DNA of 64,000 nt. Origin: an uncultured Eubacterium sp. (GTDB lineage Bacteria > Bacillota > Clostridia > Lachnospirales > Lachnospiraceae). How positions within the stretch are numbered: position 1 is the stretch's first letter; every line of letters begins with the position of its first letter. The DNA is taken from the NCBI GenBank assembly GCA_948579355.1, contig CAPAOV010000011.1:1-64000 (forward strand), read 5' to 3'. The notes under the pieces were generated by a model that saw only the letters and a program-made list of their open reading frames with translations, was not told the DNA's origin and did no database searches. A program made the translations under genes and the position numbers. Below, piece after piece: positions 16,733 to 25,104 of this stretch.

Positions 16733-17947
16733 ATGAGACCAAAACTATGTGTGCCGATAGTAGAATCTCTTCGGGATGGCATAACGGCTAGAGCAGGGGA
16801 GTATGCGCGTTTAGCGGTTGACATGGCAGAGTGGCGTGTTGATTTCTATGCCGGTTACGAGAGAGAGTTATTGAGTATTGTTGCAGAGTTAAAAAGTATT
16901 TTAAGGGAAAAGGAGCTGATTGTAACCCTCCGCACGGAAGCGGAGGGGGGTGAACCAAATGCTTCCCGCTTTGATTATTTTTCCTTTATCGAAGCTGTCC
17001 TGCAGCAGGGAATGGCAGACTATGTTGATATTGAAGTGGCGTGTTGTGAGGAAGAGGTACGGCGGCTCTGCCTGAAATATGCCGATGGTTATACGAAGAT
17101 TATTGGTTCGTACCATGATTTTGAGGCGACTCCCACGCGGGAGGATATAATTGAGCGATTGCAGCAGGCGAAGCAGGCGGGGTGTACGGTAGGAAAACTG
17201 GCTTGCATGCCCCATGAACAAAGTGATGTGGATACGCTGCTAGAAGCTACGGCAGCGATGAAAGAGAGATATCCGGAGTTTCCTCTGATTACGATGGCAA
17301 TGGGAGAATTAGGCAGGCAGACACGTCTCTATGGCGGCTTATACGGCTCTGTTCTTTCGTTTGCCTGTGTGGAGAGGGCTTCTGCTCCGGGACAGATTTA
17401 CTATGAGGATATGCGGCGGATATTTGATAAGATTTATAGCGGAAATAAGCATATTATACTGATTGGTTTTATGGGCGTAGGAAAATCAACGATATCCGGA
17501 GAACTGCAACGTCAGACAAAACGTGTGGAAATTGATACGGATTGTTGGATAGAAGAACGGGAAAACCGCACAATCGCTGATATATTTGAGCAGGAGGGGG
17601 AAGAATATTTCCGACAGCAGGAAACGGCGATGATAGACGAGCTGGGGGCGATGAAACCGGCCATTATTTCTTGTGGTGGAGGAATGGCTCTTCGTGACCT
17701 TAACAGAAGAAAGCTGCGGGCGATAGGAACGGTTGTCCTGCTGACAGCAGAACCGGAAACTATTTTTGAGCGGGTGAAAGAAAGCGACAGCCGCCCGCTT
17801 CTGAATAACAATATGAATGTGGAGTACATACGGAAGCTGATGGCGGAGCGGCAGCCTTTTTATGAGCGCGCCGCCGACGTAACTGTATCCACGGAGCATA
17901 AGATGGTAAGTCAGATAGCCAAAGAAATACTTGATAAATGTTTATAA
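16733..17947 (+). CDS. aroDK: fused 3-dehydroquinate dehydratase (type I) - shikimate kinase
   Basis: About 404 residues. Residues 1-230 are a type I dehydroquinase: EWRVDFY near 33-39, the catalytic His in GSYHDFEATP (H128) and the Schiff-base Lys in VGKLACMP (K155). Residues ~238-404 are a shikimate kinase with Walker A GFMGVGKST (245-253), the substrate-binding DTDCW and CGGG blocks, and the lid RPLL region. One protein would thus do the third and fifth pathway steps; AroE, the fourth, is made from 29935-30705. ATG 16733 is chosen because GGAG lies six bases upstream; ATG 16721 lacks a ribosome site. Confidence 0.9.
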   Translation: MRPKLCVPIVESLRDGITARAGEYARLAVDMAEWRVDFYAGYERELLSIVAELKSILREKELIVTLRTEAEGGEPNASRFDYFSFIEAVLQQGMADYVDIEVACCEEEVRRLCLKYADGYTKIIGSYHDFEATPTREDIIERLQQAKQAGCTVGKLACMPHEQSDVDTLLEATAAMKERYPEFPLITMAMGELGRQTRLYGGLYGSVLSFACVERASAPGQIYYEDMRRIFDKIYSGNKHIILIGFMGVGKSTISGELQRQTKRVEIDTDCWIEERENRTIADIFEQEGEEYFRQQETAMIDELGAMKPAIISCGGGMALRDLNRRKLRAIGTVVLLTAEPETIFERVKESDSRPLLNNNMNVEYIRKLMAERQPFYERAADVTVSTEHKMVSQIAKEILDKCL

Positions 17948-17958
17948 CGTGTTATAAT
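17931..17958 (+). promoter_or_regulatory. promoter of efp inside the end of aroDK
   Basis: TTGATA (17931-17936), a 16-base spacer and a perfect TATAAT (17953-17958). It overlaps the last codons of aroDK and leaves a ~43-base leader before the efp start. Confidence 0.65.
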
Positions 17959-18007
17959 CTTATTGAGGAATTTATTGTCGTTTTGTACGACGGAAAGAGA
18001 GGAAACT

Positions 18008-18565
18008 ATGGTATCAGCAGGAGATTTTAGAAACGGTTTGACCGTAGAGATTGATGGAACGGTATATCAGATTATTGAATTTCAGCATGTAAAACCCGGT
18101 AAAGGGGCGGCTTTTGTTCGAACAAAGTTAAAGAATGTAGTAGATGGCGGCGTTGTGGAGAAGACATTCCGTCCGACGGAAAAGTATCCACAGGCGCATA
18201 TTGATAAGAAAGAGATGCAATATTTATATAATGATGGTGAAATGTACAATTTCATGGATAATGAAACGTATGAACAGATTGCATTGACAGAGGAAGCAGT
18301 CGGAGATTCCATGAAATTTGTCAAAGAAAATGATAATGTAAAGATGGTTTCCTATAAGGGAAATATCTTTGCCATTGAGCCTCCGATGTTTGCTGAATTA
18401 GAGATTACGGAGACGGAGCCGGGCGTAAAAGGCGATACGGCTACAAATGTTACCAAGCCGGCTACGGTAGAAACCGGAGCGCAGGTTGCAGTTCCGATTT
18501 TTGTCAATCAGGGAGATAAAATTCAGATTGATACGAGAACAGGAGAATATTTAAAAAGACTGTAA
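18008..18565 (+). CDS. efp: elongation factor P
   Basis: 185 residues, the exact usual length, when started at ATG 18008 behind AGAGAGGAAA; a frame-open upstream ATG at 17963 would add 15 residues lacking homology. EF-P relieves ribosome stalling at polyproline. The three beta-barrel domains are recognisable, with the modifiable loop PGKG (K32) in QHVKPGKGAAFVRTK and the C-terminal GDKIQIDTRTGEYLKR signature. Tyrosine, arginine or lysine-modifying enzymes for K32 are not next to it. A terminator follows. Confidence 0.97.
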   Translation: MVSAGDFRNGLTVEIDGTVYQIIEFQHVKPGKGAAFVRTKLKNVVDGGVVEKTFRPTEKYPQAHIDKKEMQYLYNDGEMYNFMDNETYEQIALTEEAVGDSMKFVKENDNVKMVSYKGNIFAIEPPMFAELEITETEPGVKGDTATNVTKPATVETGAQVAVPIFVNQGDKIQIDTRTGEYLKRL

Positions 18566-18595
18566 GAGTCGGATAGAGGATAATAGTATTCATTG

Positions 18596-18631
18596 GCCGG
18601 TGAGAGCGTCTGCGTTTTTGCCGGCTTATTT
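18596..18631 (+). terminator. rho-independent terminator after efp
   Basis: GCCGG (18596-18600) pairs with CCGGC (18621-18625), and the arms continue inward through several G-U pairs to a short loop. TTATTTTATAAAA follows. The remaining ~100 bases to copA (18632-18736) hold nothing I recognise. Confidence 0.6.
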
Positions 18632-18736
18632 TATAAAATGGAAACTTACATAATTTTCCGGGAATGTGAGATAGTAAAGAGTGTCGAATGAATGTGCGTC
18701 AATGTATAGAGAGCAGAGAAGAATCGGGAGGGGACT

Positions 18737-21289
18737 ATGAGAAAATATGACGTAAGGGGAATGAGCTGCGCCGCCTGCAGTACCCGCGTGGAAAAGGCAG
18801 TAAAACAGGTGAAAGGCGTCGAAAGTTGCTCGGTCAGTCTTTTGACAAATACGATGGGGGTCGAGGGAGAGGCAGAGGACGAGGCAATTTTAGAGGCGGT
18901 CGCCAACGCCGGTTACAGCGCCAGCGCAAAGGGAGTGCTTGTTTCTGAAATGAAAGAGACGCCGGACGGTGCGGAAGAGGCTTTGAGGGATTATGAGACG
19001 CCGATACTGATAAAACGGTTGTGGAGTTCCCTTGCTTTTCTGCTCCTTTTAATGTATTTGTCCATGGGTCATATGATGTGGGGGTGGCCGCTGCCTGCTG
19101 CGCTGGCGGAAAATCATGTGGCGCTGGGGCTGTTGCAGCTTCTTCTGACGGGGATTGTGATGGTGATTAATCAGAAATTTTTTGTCAGTGGTTTTAAGAG
19201 CTTGTGGCACCGTTCCCCTAATATGGATACGCTTGTGGCATTGGGCGCAGGCGCCGCTTTTGCTTACAGCACATACGCACTTTTTGCCATGACGGATGCA
19301 CAGATGAAGATGGATATGGACGCCGTTATCAGTTATATGCATGAGTTCTATTTTGAATCGGCGGCAATGATTCTCACGCTCATTACGGTAGGCAAAATGT
19401 TAGAGGCAAAGTCGAAAGGGAGGACGACTGACGCATTGAAAGGATTGCTGCGTCTGGCTCCGAAAACGGCTACGATAATACATCAGGGCCAGGAGAAATC
19501 CGTACCGGTAGAGCGGGTGAAAAAGGGGGATATCTTTGTCGTCCGTCCGGGGGAAAGTATTCCGGTCGATGGTGTTGTCGTCGATGGTATGAGCGCCGTC
19601 AATGAGTCCGCCCTCACAGGAGAGAGCATTCCGGTAGATAAGGTGGAAGGAGATTTTGTTTCGGCGGCGACGGTAAATCAATCCGGCTATCTGCGCTGCG
19701 AGGCGACGCGGGTAGGAGAAGATACGACCTTATCGCAAATCATTCAAATGGTCAGCGATGCGGCGGCAACGAAAGCGCCGATAGCCAAAGTGGCGGATAA
19801 AGTGTCCGGCGTATTTGTGCCGATTGTAATCGGCATTGCCGTTCTCACTTTTCTTGTCTGGATGATTGCCGGACAGACGTTTGGTTTTTCTCTGGCAAAA
19901 GCAATTTCCGTACTGGTAATCAGTTGTCCGTGTGCGCTTGGTCTGGCGACTCCGGTAGCGATTATGGTAGGAAACGGACTGGGCGCCAAACATGGGATTT
20001 TGTTTAAAACAGCATCTTCTCTGGAGATTGCCGGTAAAATCCAATGCATCGCTCTGGATAAGACAGGTACGATTACGATGGGAGAACCGCGGGTGACAGA
20101 TGTCTTTACCGAAGACGGGGTGGATTTTCGGGAATTACTTCTATATGCCTATGCTCTCGAGAGCCGCAGCGAACATCCGTTGGCGCGGGCGGTAAACAGT
20201 TATGCGAAATCGTTGGAATTACAGCCGCCCGACATTTCTGACTTTGAAGTGTTTCCGGGAAACGGCCTGACAGGAGTGTGCGCGAAATCCAGAATAGCGG
20301 GAGGGAGCAGGAAATACATTTCCTCAAAGGCGCCGATAGACGGTGTTCTGGCAGACCGCGCGCAGCAGGTGGCACAAGAGGGTAAGACGCCGCTGTTTTT
20401 TGCAAAGGAGAACAAACTGCTCGGTTTGATTGCCGTAGCCGACGTGATAAAGGAAGACAGCCCACAGGCAGTGCGGGAATTGCAAAATATGGGGATTCGC
20501 GTTGTGATGCTGACCGGAGACAATGAACAGACAGCAAAGGCAATCGGAAGTCAGGTAGGAGTGAATCAGGTTGTCGCCGGCGTGCTGCCGGATGGCAAGG
20601 AAGAGGTTATCGTTTCGCTACAGAAAAAAGGGCTGGTAGCGATGGTGGGAGATGGCATTAACGATGCGCCTGCTCTGACGAGAGCGGATATTGGTATCGC
20701 CATTGGCGCGGGAACCGATGTGGCGATTGATGCGGCGGATGTAGTTCTTATGAAGAGCCGTCTGGGAGATGTGCCGGCGGCTATCCGCCTGAGCCGTTGG
20801 ACGTTACGCAATATCCATGAAAATCTTTTCTGGGCGTTTATTTACAATGTAATCGGCATTCCGCTGGCGGCGGGAGTCTGGCTCCCTCTTTTGGGCTGGC
20901 AGCTCAATCCGATGTTTGGCGCCGCTGCCATGAGTCTCTCCAGTTTCTGCGTGGTGACGAATGCGCTTCGTCTGAATCAGAAGAAGATTCATAATGCGAA
21001 ACACGATTACAAAATCAGAGAAGTGTCATGGGAGCAGGAGAAGATAGAATCTGGTCAAAAAGAAAGTGAGGAAGAGAAAATGGAAAAGAAAATGAAAATT
21101 GATGGTATGATGTGCGGGCACTGTGAAGCGAGTGTAAAGAAAGCGCTGGAGGCTCTGCCGGAAGTGGAAGAAGCCGTAGTCAGCCATATGACGGGAACCG
21201 CCGTCGTCACACTGAATGCAGAAATAAGCGACAGTACATTGAAACAGGCGGTGGAAGAGAAAGATTATTCGGTAACAGAGATAAAATAG
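18737..21289 (+). CDS. copA: copper-exporting P1B-type ATPase with N- and C-terminal metal-binding domains
   Basis: 850 residues. The N-terminal HMA domain has GMSCAACS (C11, C14). The membrane core carries the CPC metal site (397-399), TGES in the actuator domain, the phosphorylated D441 in DKTGT, HP in SEHPLA, and MVGDGINDAP. Unusually, a linker rich in Glu/Lys leads to a second HMA domain at the very C-terminus (GMMCGHC, C793 and C796) that looks like a fused CopZ chaperone. It should pump Cu(I) or Ag(I) out of the cytoplasm. GGGAGGGGAC precedes the ATG. No copper repressor gene is adjacent. Confidence 0.95.
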   Translation: MRKYDVRGMSCAACSTRVEKAVKQVKGVESCSVSLLTNTMGVEGEAEDEAILEAVANAGYSASAKGVLVSEMKETPDGAEEALRDYETPILIKRLWSSLAFLLLLMYLSMGHMMWGWPLPAALAENHVALGLLQLLLTGIVMVINQKFFVSGFKSLWHRSPNMDTLVALGAGAAFAYSTYALFAMTDAQMKMDMDAVISYMHEFYFESAAMILTLITVGKMLEAKSKGRTTDALKGLLRLAPKTATIIHQGQEKSVPVERVKKGDIFVVRPGESIPVDGVVVDGMSAVNESALTGESIPVDKVEGDFVSAATVNQSGYLRCEATRVGEDTTLSQIIQMVSDAAATKAPIAKVADKVSGVFVPIVIGIAVLTFLVWMIAGQTFGFSLAKAISVLVISCPCALGLATPVAIMVGNGLGAKHGILFKTASSLEIAGKIQCIALDKTGTITMGEPRVTDVFTEDGVDFRELLLYAYALESRSEHPLARAVNSYAKSLELQPPDISDFEVFPGNGLTGVCAKSRIAGGSRKYISSKAPIDGVLADRAQQVAQEGKTPLFFAKENKLLGLIAVADVIKEDSPQAVRELQNMGIRVVMLTGDNEQTAKAIGSQVGVNQVVAGVLPDGKEEVIVSLQKKGLVAMVGDGINDAPALTRADIGIAIGAGTDVAIDAADVVLMKSRLGDVPAAIRLSRWTLRNIHENLFWAFIYNVIGIPLAAGVWLPLLGWQLNPMFGAAAMSLSSFCVVTNALRLNQKKIHNAKHDYKIREVSWEQEKIESGQKESEEEKMEKKMKIDGMMCGHCEASVKKALEALPEVEEAVVSHMTGTAVVTLNAEISDSTLKQAVEEKDYSVTEIK
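21080..21289 (+). other. possible internal start giving a free CopZ-like peptide
   Basis: Within copA, GTGAGGAAG (21066-21074) lies about six bases ahead of an in-frame ATG at 21080 (M782). Translation from there would give a 69-residue peptide, MEKKMKIDGMMCGHC..., the size and motif of the CopZ copper chaperone. Whether it is used is inference. Confidence 0.35.
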
Positions 21290-21321
21290 GAGGCAGAAAG
21301 CTCCGGAGGGGAGGAGGGCCT

Positions 21322-22080
21322 ATGGCTTTGACAGAGGAACAGCGGGAGCGCTATTCCCGACAGTTGCGGCTGCAGGAGATAGGCGCCGCGGGTCAGGAGA
21401 AGATGTTAGAGAGCCGGGTGCTTGTTATCGGCGCCGGGGGTCTCGGCTCTCCGGCAATTATGTATCTGGCGGCTGGAGGAGTCGGACAGATTGGCATTGC
21501 CGATTGGGACGAGACTGACTTATCGAACCTGCAGCGGCAAATCATTCACTCGCATGAGTCAATCGGTATGAAAAAAGTTGAGTCTGCGGCAAAGCGTGTG
21601 AAAGAGATTAATGCCGATGTTGCCGTACAACTTTATCCGCAACAGGTCTGCGAAGAAAATATTGCCGCGATTATCGAGACATATGATTTTGTCTTGGAAT
21701 GTGTTGATAATTTTTCGGCTAAATTTCTCATAAACGACGCCTGTGTCAAGGCAAAGAAGCCGTTTTGCCATGCAGGGATACAGGGATTTTATGGAGAGGT
21801 TATGACTTATGTACCGGAGAAAGGGCCCTGTTACCGTTGTCTTTTTGAAGAGGTTCCGCCGGAAGAAAATTCATCCCGCAGTCTTCCTGAGGGCGTAATT
21901 GGCTCCGTGGCGGGAATTATCGGGAGCATACAGGCATTAGAGGCACAGAAATATCTGACGGGAGCAGGAGAACTTCTGACAGGAAAGGTATTTACACTGG
22001 ACGGACTGACGATGAAGTCCCGTACGGTGGAGATACCTGAACCGTCGCCATTTTGTCCTGTCTGCCGTCATGGAGGGTGA
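21322..22080 (+). CDS. HesA/MoeB/ThiF-family E1-like adenylyltransferase
   Basis: 252 residues. The nucleotide-binding GAGGLGSPAIMYLAAGGVG, the DLSNLQRQ block and the paired zinc cysteines (CYRC ... CPVC near the end) mark the MoeB/ThiF branch, which adenylates the C-terminus of a small sulfur-carrier protein. In E. coli MoeB the segment after the first CxxC reads NCRTAGVVG; here it reads SSRSLPEGVIG, so the conserved Cys is Ser. No ThiS or MoaD partner is beside it. It shares an operon with tcdA and a TtcA-like gene, which points to sulfur or tRNA chemistry (inference). Confidence 0.85.
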   Translation: MALTEEQRERYSRQLRLQEIGAAGQEKMLESRVLVIGAGGLGSPAIMYLAAGGVGQIGIADWDETDLSNLQRQIIHSHESIGMKKVESAAKRVKEINADVAVQLYPQQVCEENIAAIIETYDFVLECVDNFSAKFLINDACVKAKKPFCHAGIQGFYGEVMTYVPEKGPCYRCLFEEVPPEENSSRSLPEGVIGSVAGIIGSIQALEAQKYLTGAGELLTGKVFTLDGLTMKSRTVEIPEPSPFCPVCRHGG

Positions 22081-22082
22081 CT

Positions 22083-22787
22083 ATGGTAAATGAGTTTTCC
22101 AGAACCGCACAATTATTTGGCGAGGAGGCCATGGCACGCTTGAAAGAGGCGCGGGTTGCCGTCTTTGGCATTGGCGGCGTCGGCGGGCATGCTGCGGAGG
22201 CGCTGGCGCGAAGCGGAATCGGCGCCATTGACCTCATTGACAAGGATACGGTAGAGATAACGAATATAAACCGACAGATTGTGGCGTTACATAGTACGTT
22301 GGGACGCGGTAAGGCGGAAGTGATGAAAGAGCGCATTCTTGACATCAATAAGGATTGTCATGTGAGGGCTCATAAGTGCTTCTATCTGCCGGAGACGAAA
22401 GATAATTTTGATTTCCGGCTGTTTGATTATGTCGTGGACGCCGTCGATACGGTGACGGCAAAAATACAGCTCATTATGGAAGCGGAGAAATATAACACGC
22501 CGGTTATAAGCAGTATGGGGGCGGGAAATAAAATGGAGCCGACGGCATTTGAAGTCGCCGATATTTATGAGACGTCGGTATGTCCACTGGCAAAGGTGAT
22601 GCGGCGGGAGCTGAAAAAGCGCGGCGTCAGGAGCTTAAAAGTAGTGTATTCCAAAGAAGAGCCTGTCCGTCTGCCGTATCCGCAGGGGGAAAGAGGAGCG
22701 CCCGCCTCCAATGCGTTTGTGCCATCGGTTGCGGGATTGATATTGGCTTCGGAAGTGATTAAGGACTTGACAGAAAGGGAGAGATAA
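22083..22787 (+). CDS. tcdA: tRNA threonylcarbamoyladenosine dehydratase (TcdA/CsdL)
   Basis: 234 residues from ATG 22083, two bases after the stop of the previous gene, behind GGAGGGTGACT. It is an E1-like fold: GIGGVGGHAAEALARSGIG, DKDTVEITNINRQIVA, and DAVDTVTAK. The C-terminal SVAGLILASEVI is typical of TcdA. The enzyme uses ATP to cyclise t6A37 to ct6A in ANN-decoding tRNAs. Family and length agree well; the start five residues before NEFSRT-type similarity is consistent with other members. Confidence 0.92.
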   Translation: MVNEFSRTAQLFGEEAMARLKEARVAVFGIGGVGGHAAEALARSGIGAIDLIDKDTVEITNINRQIVALHSTLGRGKAEVMKERILDINKDCHVRAHKCFYLPETKDNFDFRLFDYVVDAVDTVTAKIQLIMEAEKYNTPVISSMGAGNKMEPTAFEVADIYETSVCPLAKVMRRELKKRGVRSLKVVYSKEEPVRLPYPQGERGAPASNAFVPSVAGLILASEVIKDLTERER

Positions 22788-22791
22788 CATT

Positions 22792-23670
22792 ATGCCGGAT
22801 AAGAGGAAGCCGGATGCCGCAGGGCAGAGACAGCGGGAGGTTGAACGCAGCATTGTCAAAAAATTCCGCAAGGAGATTTGGTGTAAATTTACGAAAGCGA
22901 TTAATGAATATCAACTGATACAGGATGGGGATAAGGTGGCTGTTTGCATTTCCGGAGGAAAAGATTCCATGCTGATGGCGAAGCTTTTTCAGGAGATTTT
23001 GCGCCATGGACAGAAGAACTTTGAAGTCGTGTATTTAGTCATGAATCCGGGATACAATGAGGAAAACAGAAAGCGCATACAGGACAATGCCGAGTTGCTC
23101 GGTGTGCCTATCACGGTTTTTTCTTCTCAAATTTTTGATGCGGTGGCAAACGATGTTACTTCCCCGTGCTATCTTTGTGCCAGAATGCGCCGGGGTCATC
23201 TCTATCATCAGGCAAAGGAATTGGGATGTAATAAGATTGCTCTCGGCCATCACTTTGACGATGTCATCGAGACTATTTTGATGGGAATGCTTTACGGGGC
23301 GCAGATTCAGACGATGATGCCGAAGCTGCACAGTACAAATTTTGAGGGAATGGAATTGATTCGTCCGCTGTATCTCATTCGTGAAGAAGACATCATTCAC
23401 TGGGCTGCGTATAACGATTTACATTTTATCCGCTGTGCCTGCCGCTTTACGGAGTACTGCGAGAACGAGGATAACAGGGAAAAAGGGGCAAAGCGCTATG
23501 AGATAAAGGAGTTAATCCGTCAACTCCGGCAGACGAATCCCTATATCGAAAAGAATATATTCCGGAGTGTGGAAAACGTTAATCTGAGTACGATTATAGC
23601 ATATAAGAAAGATGGTGTGAAACATCACTTTTTAGATACTTATGACGGGGAAGAACAGTCGGGAAAATGA
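22792..23670 (+). CDS. ttcA: TtcA-like tRNA thiolation ATPase (PP-loop)
   Basis: 292 residues. The PP-loop ATP-binding motif is SGGKDSMLMAK; the CxxC that ligates an iron-sulfur cluster is CYLCARMRRG; a further Cys cluster lies in IRCACRFTEYC. These match the TtcA family, which makes 2-thiocytidine in tRNA, though related PP-loop thiolases use other targets. The first ~35 residues are basic. It begins four bases after tcdA, so the two tRNA-modification genes should be co-translated. Confidence 0.85.
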   Translation: MPDKRKPDAAGQRQREVERSIVKKFRKEIWCKFTKAINEYQLIQDGDKVAVCISGGKDSMLMAKLFQEILRHGQKNFEVVYLVMNPGYNEENRKRIQDNAELLGVPITVFSSQIFDAVANDVTSPCYLCARMRRGHLYHQAKELGCNKIALGHHFDDVIETILMGMLYGAQIQTMMPKLHSTNFEGMELIRPLYLIREEDIIHWAAYNDLHFIRCACRFTEYCENEDNREKGAKRYEIKELIRQLRQTNPYIEKNIFRSVENVNLSTIIAYKKDGVKHHFLDTYDGEEQSGK

Positions 23671-23714
23671 AACATATAGTAGAGATAAGTAGTAATCAGT
23701 AAGGAGCTGGGACG

Positions 23715-24494
23715 ATGGGGAAGTATCATTTTCTTGTACTGGGTGAGGAACCGCGGCAAAAATATCTGACAGCGATGTTACGGAGACAGGGCCATGTAGT
23801 GATGGAGGCGGAGGATTATCTGCCGGGCTACCATGACGCTGTTTTGCTTCCTGTGCCGCAAACGGCAAAATATTTGGAGACGATAGCGGATAAACTGCAA
23901 AAGGGACAGACGGTATACGGATGCAATTTTCCTGTTGAACTGCGGAAAGACGGTGAGGAAAAGGGCATTCGTTTTGTTGATTACATGAAAGTGGAGGGAG
24001 TCGCGAGCCGTAATGCGGTGGCGACGGCGGAGGGAGCTATTGCCGAGGCGCTGCAGTTGGGATGTGTCAGCATTCAGGACAGCAGGGTGTTAGTTCTCGG
24101 ATACGGTACGTGCGGCGCCGTACTGGCAGATAAACTAATGGCGTGGAAAGCAAAGGTAACGGTAGCGGAGCGCAAAGAAAGCAAGCGGGAGCGTGCCAGA
24201 ACGTATGGCTGTCAGGCCATTTCTTTTGAGGACTTACCGGCTTATATCGGACAGTTCGATATTATTATGAACACGGTGCCGGCGCTTGTACTCACCGCAC
24301 AGCAGCTCTCGAAAGTTAAGGGCGAAAGTATTATTATTGATATTGCCTCAAAACCGGGCGGCGTTGATTTTGAATATTGTCGAAAAAAGAATATTTCTGC
24401 CAAATTATGTCTTGGACTGCCGGGTAAATATGCACCGATGTCAGCAGCCGGCATACTTATGGAAGTAATCATAAAAACAATTTTGGGAGATTAG
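23715..24494 (+). CDS. dpaA: dipicolinate synthase subunit A
   Basis: 259 residues, with a Rossmann-type block VLGYGTCGAVLADKL and the N-terminal HFLVLGEEPRQKYL typical of SpoVFA. With DpaB it oxidises dihydrodipicolinate to dipicolinic acid, which fills the spore core with calcium. It is somewhat shorter than the ~297-residue B. subtilis protein. AAGGAGCTGG precedes the ATG. Made in the mother cell, so a sigma-K promoter is expected, but I could not place one. Confidence 0.93.
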   Translation: MGKYHFLVLGEEPRQKYLTAMLRRQGHVVMEAEDYLPGYHDAVLLPVPQTAKYLETIADKLQKGQTVYGCNFPVELRKDGEEKGIRFVDYMKVEGVASRNAVATAEGAIAEALQLGCVSIQDSRVLVLGYGTCGAVLADKLMAWKAKVTVAERKESKRERARTYGCQAISFEDLPAYIGQFDIIMNTVPALVLTAQQLSKVKGESIIIDIASKPGGVDFEYCRKKNISAKLCLGLPGKYAPMSAAGILMEVIIKTILGD

Positions 24495-24498
24495 CGGA

Positions 24499-25104
24499 AT
24501 GGGCAAGAAGAATGGGCAAACCGTAGGCCTTGCATTTACGGGTTCTTTTTGCACCTATGATAAGATGAAAGGGGTAGTGAGGCGGTTAGTAGAAGAAGGG
24601 TATCGGGTCATCCCGATTTTTTCCAATACAGCTCAGACCGTGAATTGCCGGTTTGGAGATGCCAAAGAGTATATTAAGGCAATACAGGAGATGACAGGGG
24701 AGAGGGGAATCTTCACGATACAGGAGGCAGAGCCAATCGGCCCCAAAGCGTTTTTGGATATATTGGTAATTGCCCCGTGTACCGGAAATACGATGGCGAA
24801 ACTGTGTGCAGGGATAACGGATACGCCTGTGTTAATGGCGGCCAAGGCGCATATGAGAAATGACAGACCGGTCGTTATCGCACTTTCTACAAACGATGCC
24901 TTAGGAAACAGTCTGAAAAATATCGGCATGCTGATGACGACAAAAAATATTTATTTTGTTCCTTTCGGACAGGATGATTACGAGAAAAAACCAAAATCCA
25001 TGATTGCTCATCTCGAAGATATCGAAGCAACCATGGAAGCGGCATTTGAGGGGAGGCAAATCCAGCCGGTTGTGCGCTCCCCATTCAATATGGATATTAA
25101 GTAA
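24499..25104 (+). CDS. dpaB: dipicolinate synthase subunit B (flavoprotein)
   Basis: 201 residues, a flavoprotein-fold partner of DpaA: GLAFTGSFCTYDKM at the start, PCTGNTMAKLCAGITDTPV, and ALSTNDALGNSLKNIG are all characteristic of SpoVFB. It starts four bases after dpaA. Its last eight bases overlap the 3' end of asnB on the other strand, and no terminator is visible between these convergent genes. Confidence 0.95.
   Translation: MGKKNGQTVGLAFTGSFCTYDKMKGVVRRLVEEGYRVIPIFSNTAQTVNCRFGDAKEYIKAIQEMTGERGIFTIQEAEPIGPKAFLDILVIAPCTGNTMAKLCAGITDTPVLMAAKAHMRNDRPVVIALSTNDALGNSLKNIGMLMTTKNIYFVPFGQDDYEKKPKSMIAHLEDIEATMEAAFEGRQIQPVVRSPFNMDIK

Noticed and set aside
17435..17450. Two separate genes aroD and aroK with a missed stop
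   Set aside because: The frame is continuous through the domain junction with no ribosome site or start codon at the kinase domain, so a true fusion fits better.
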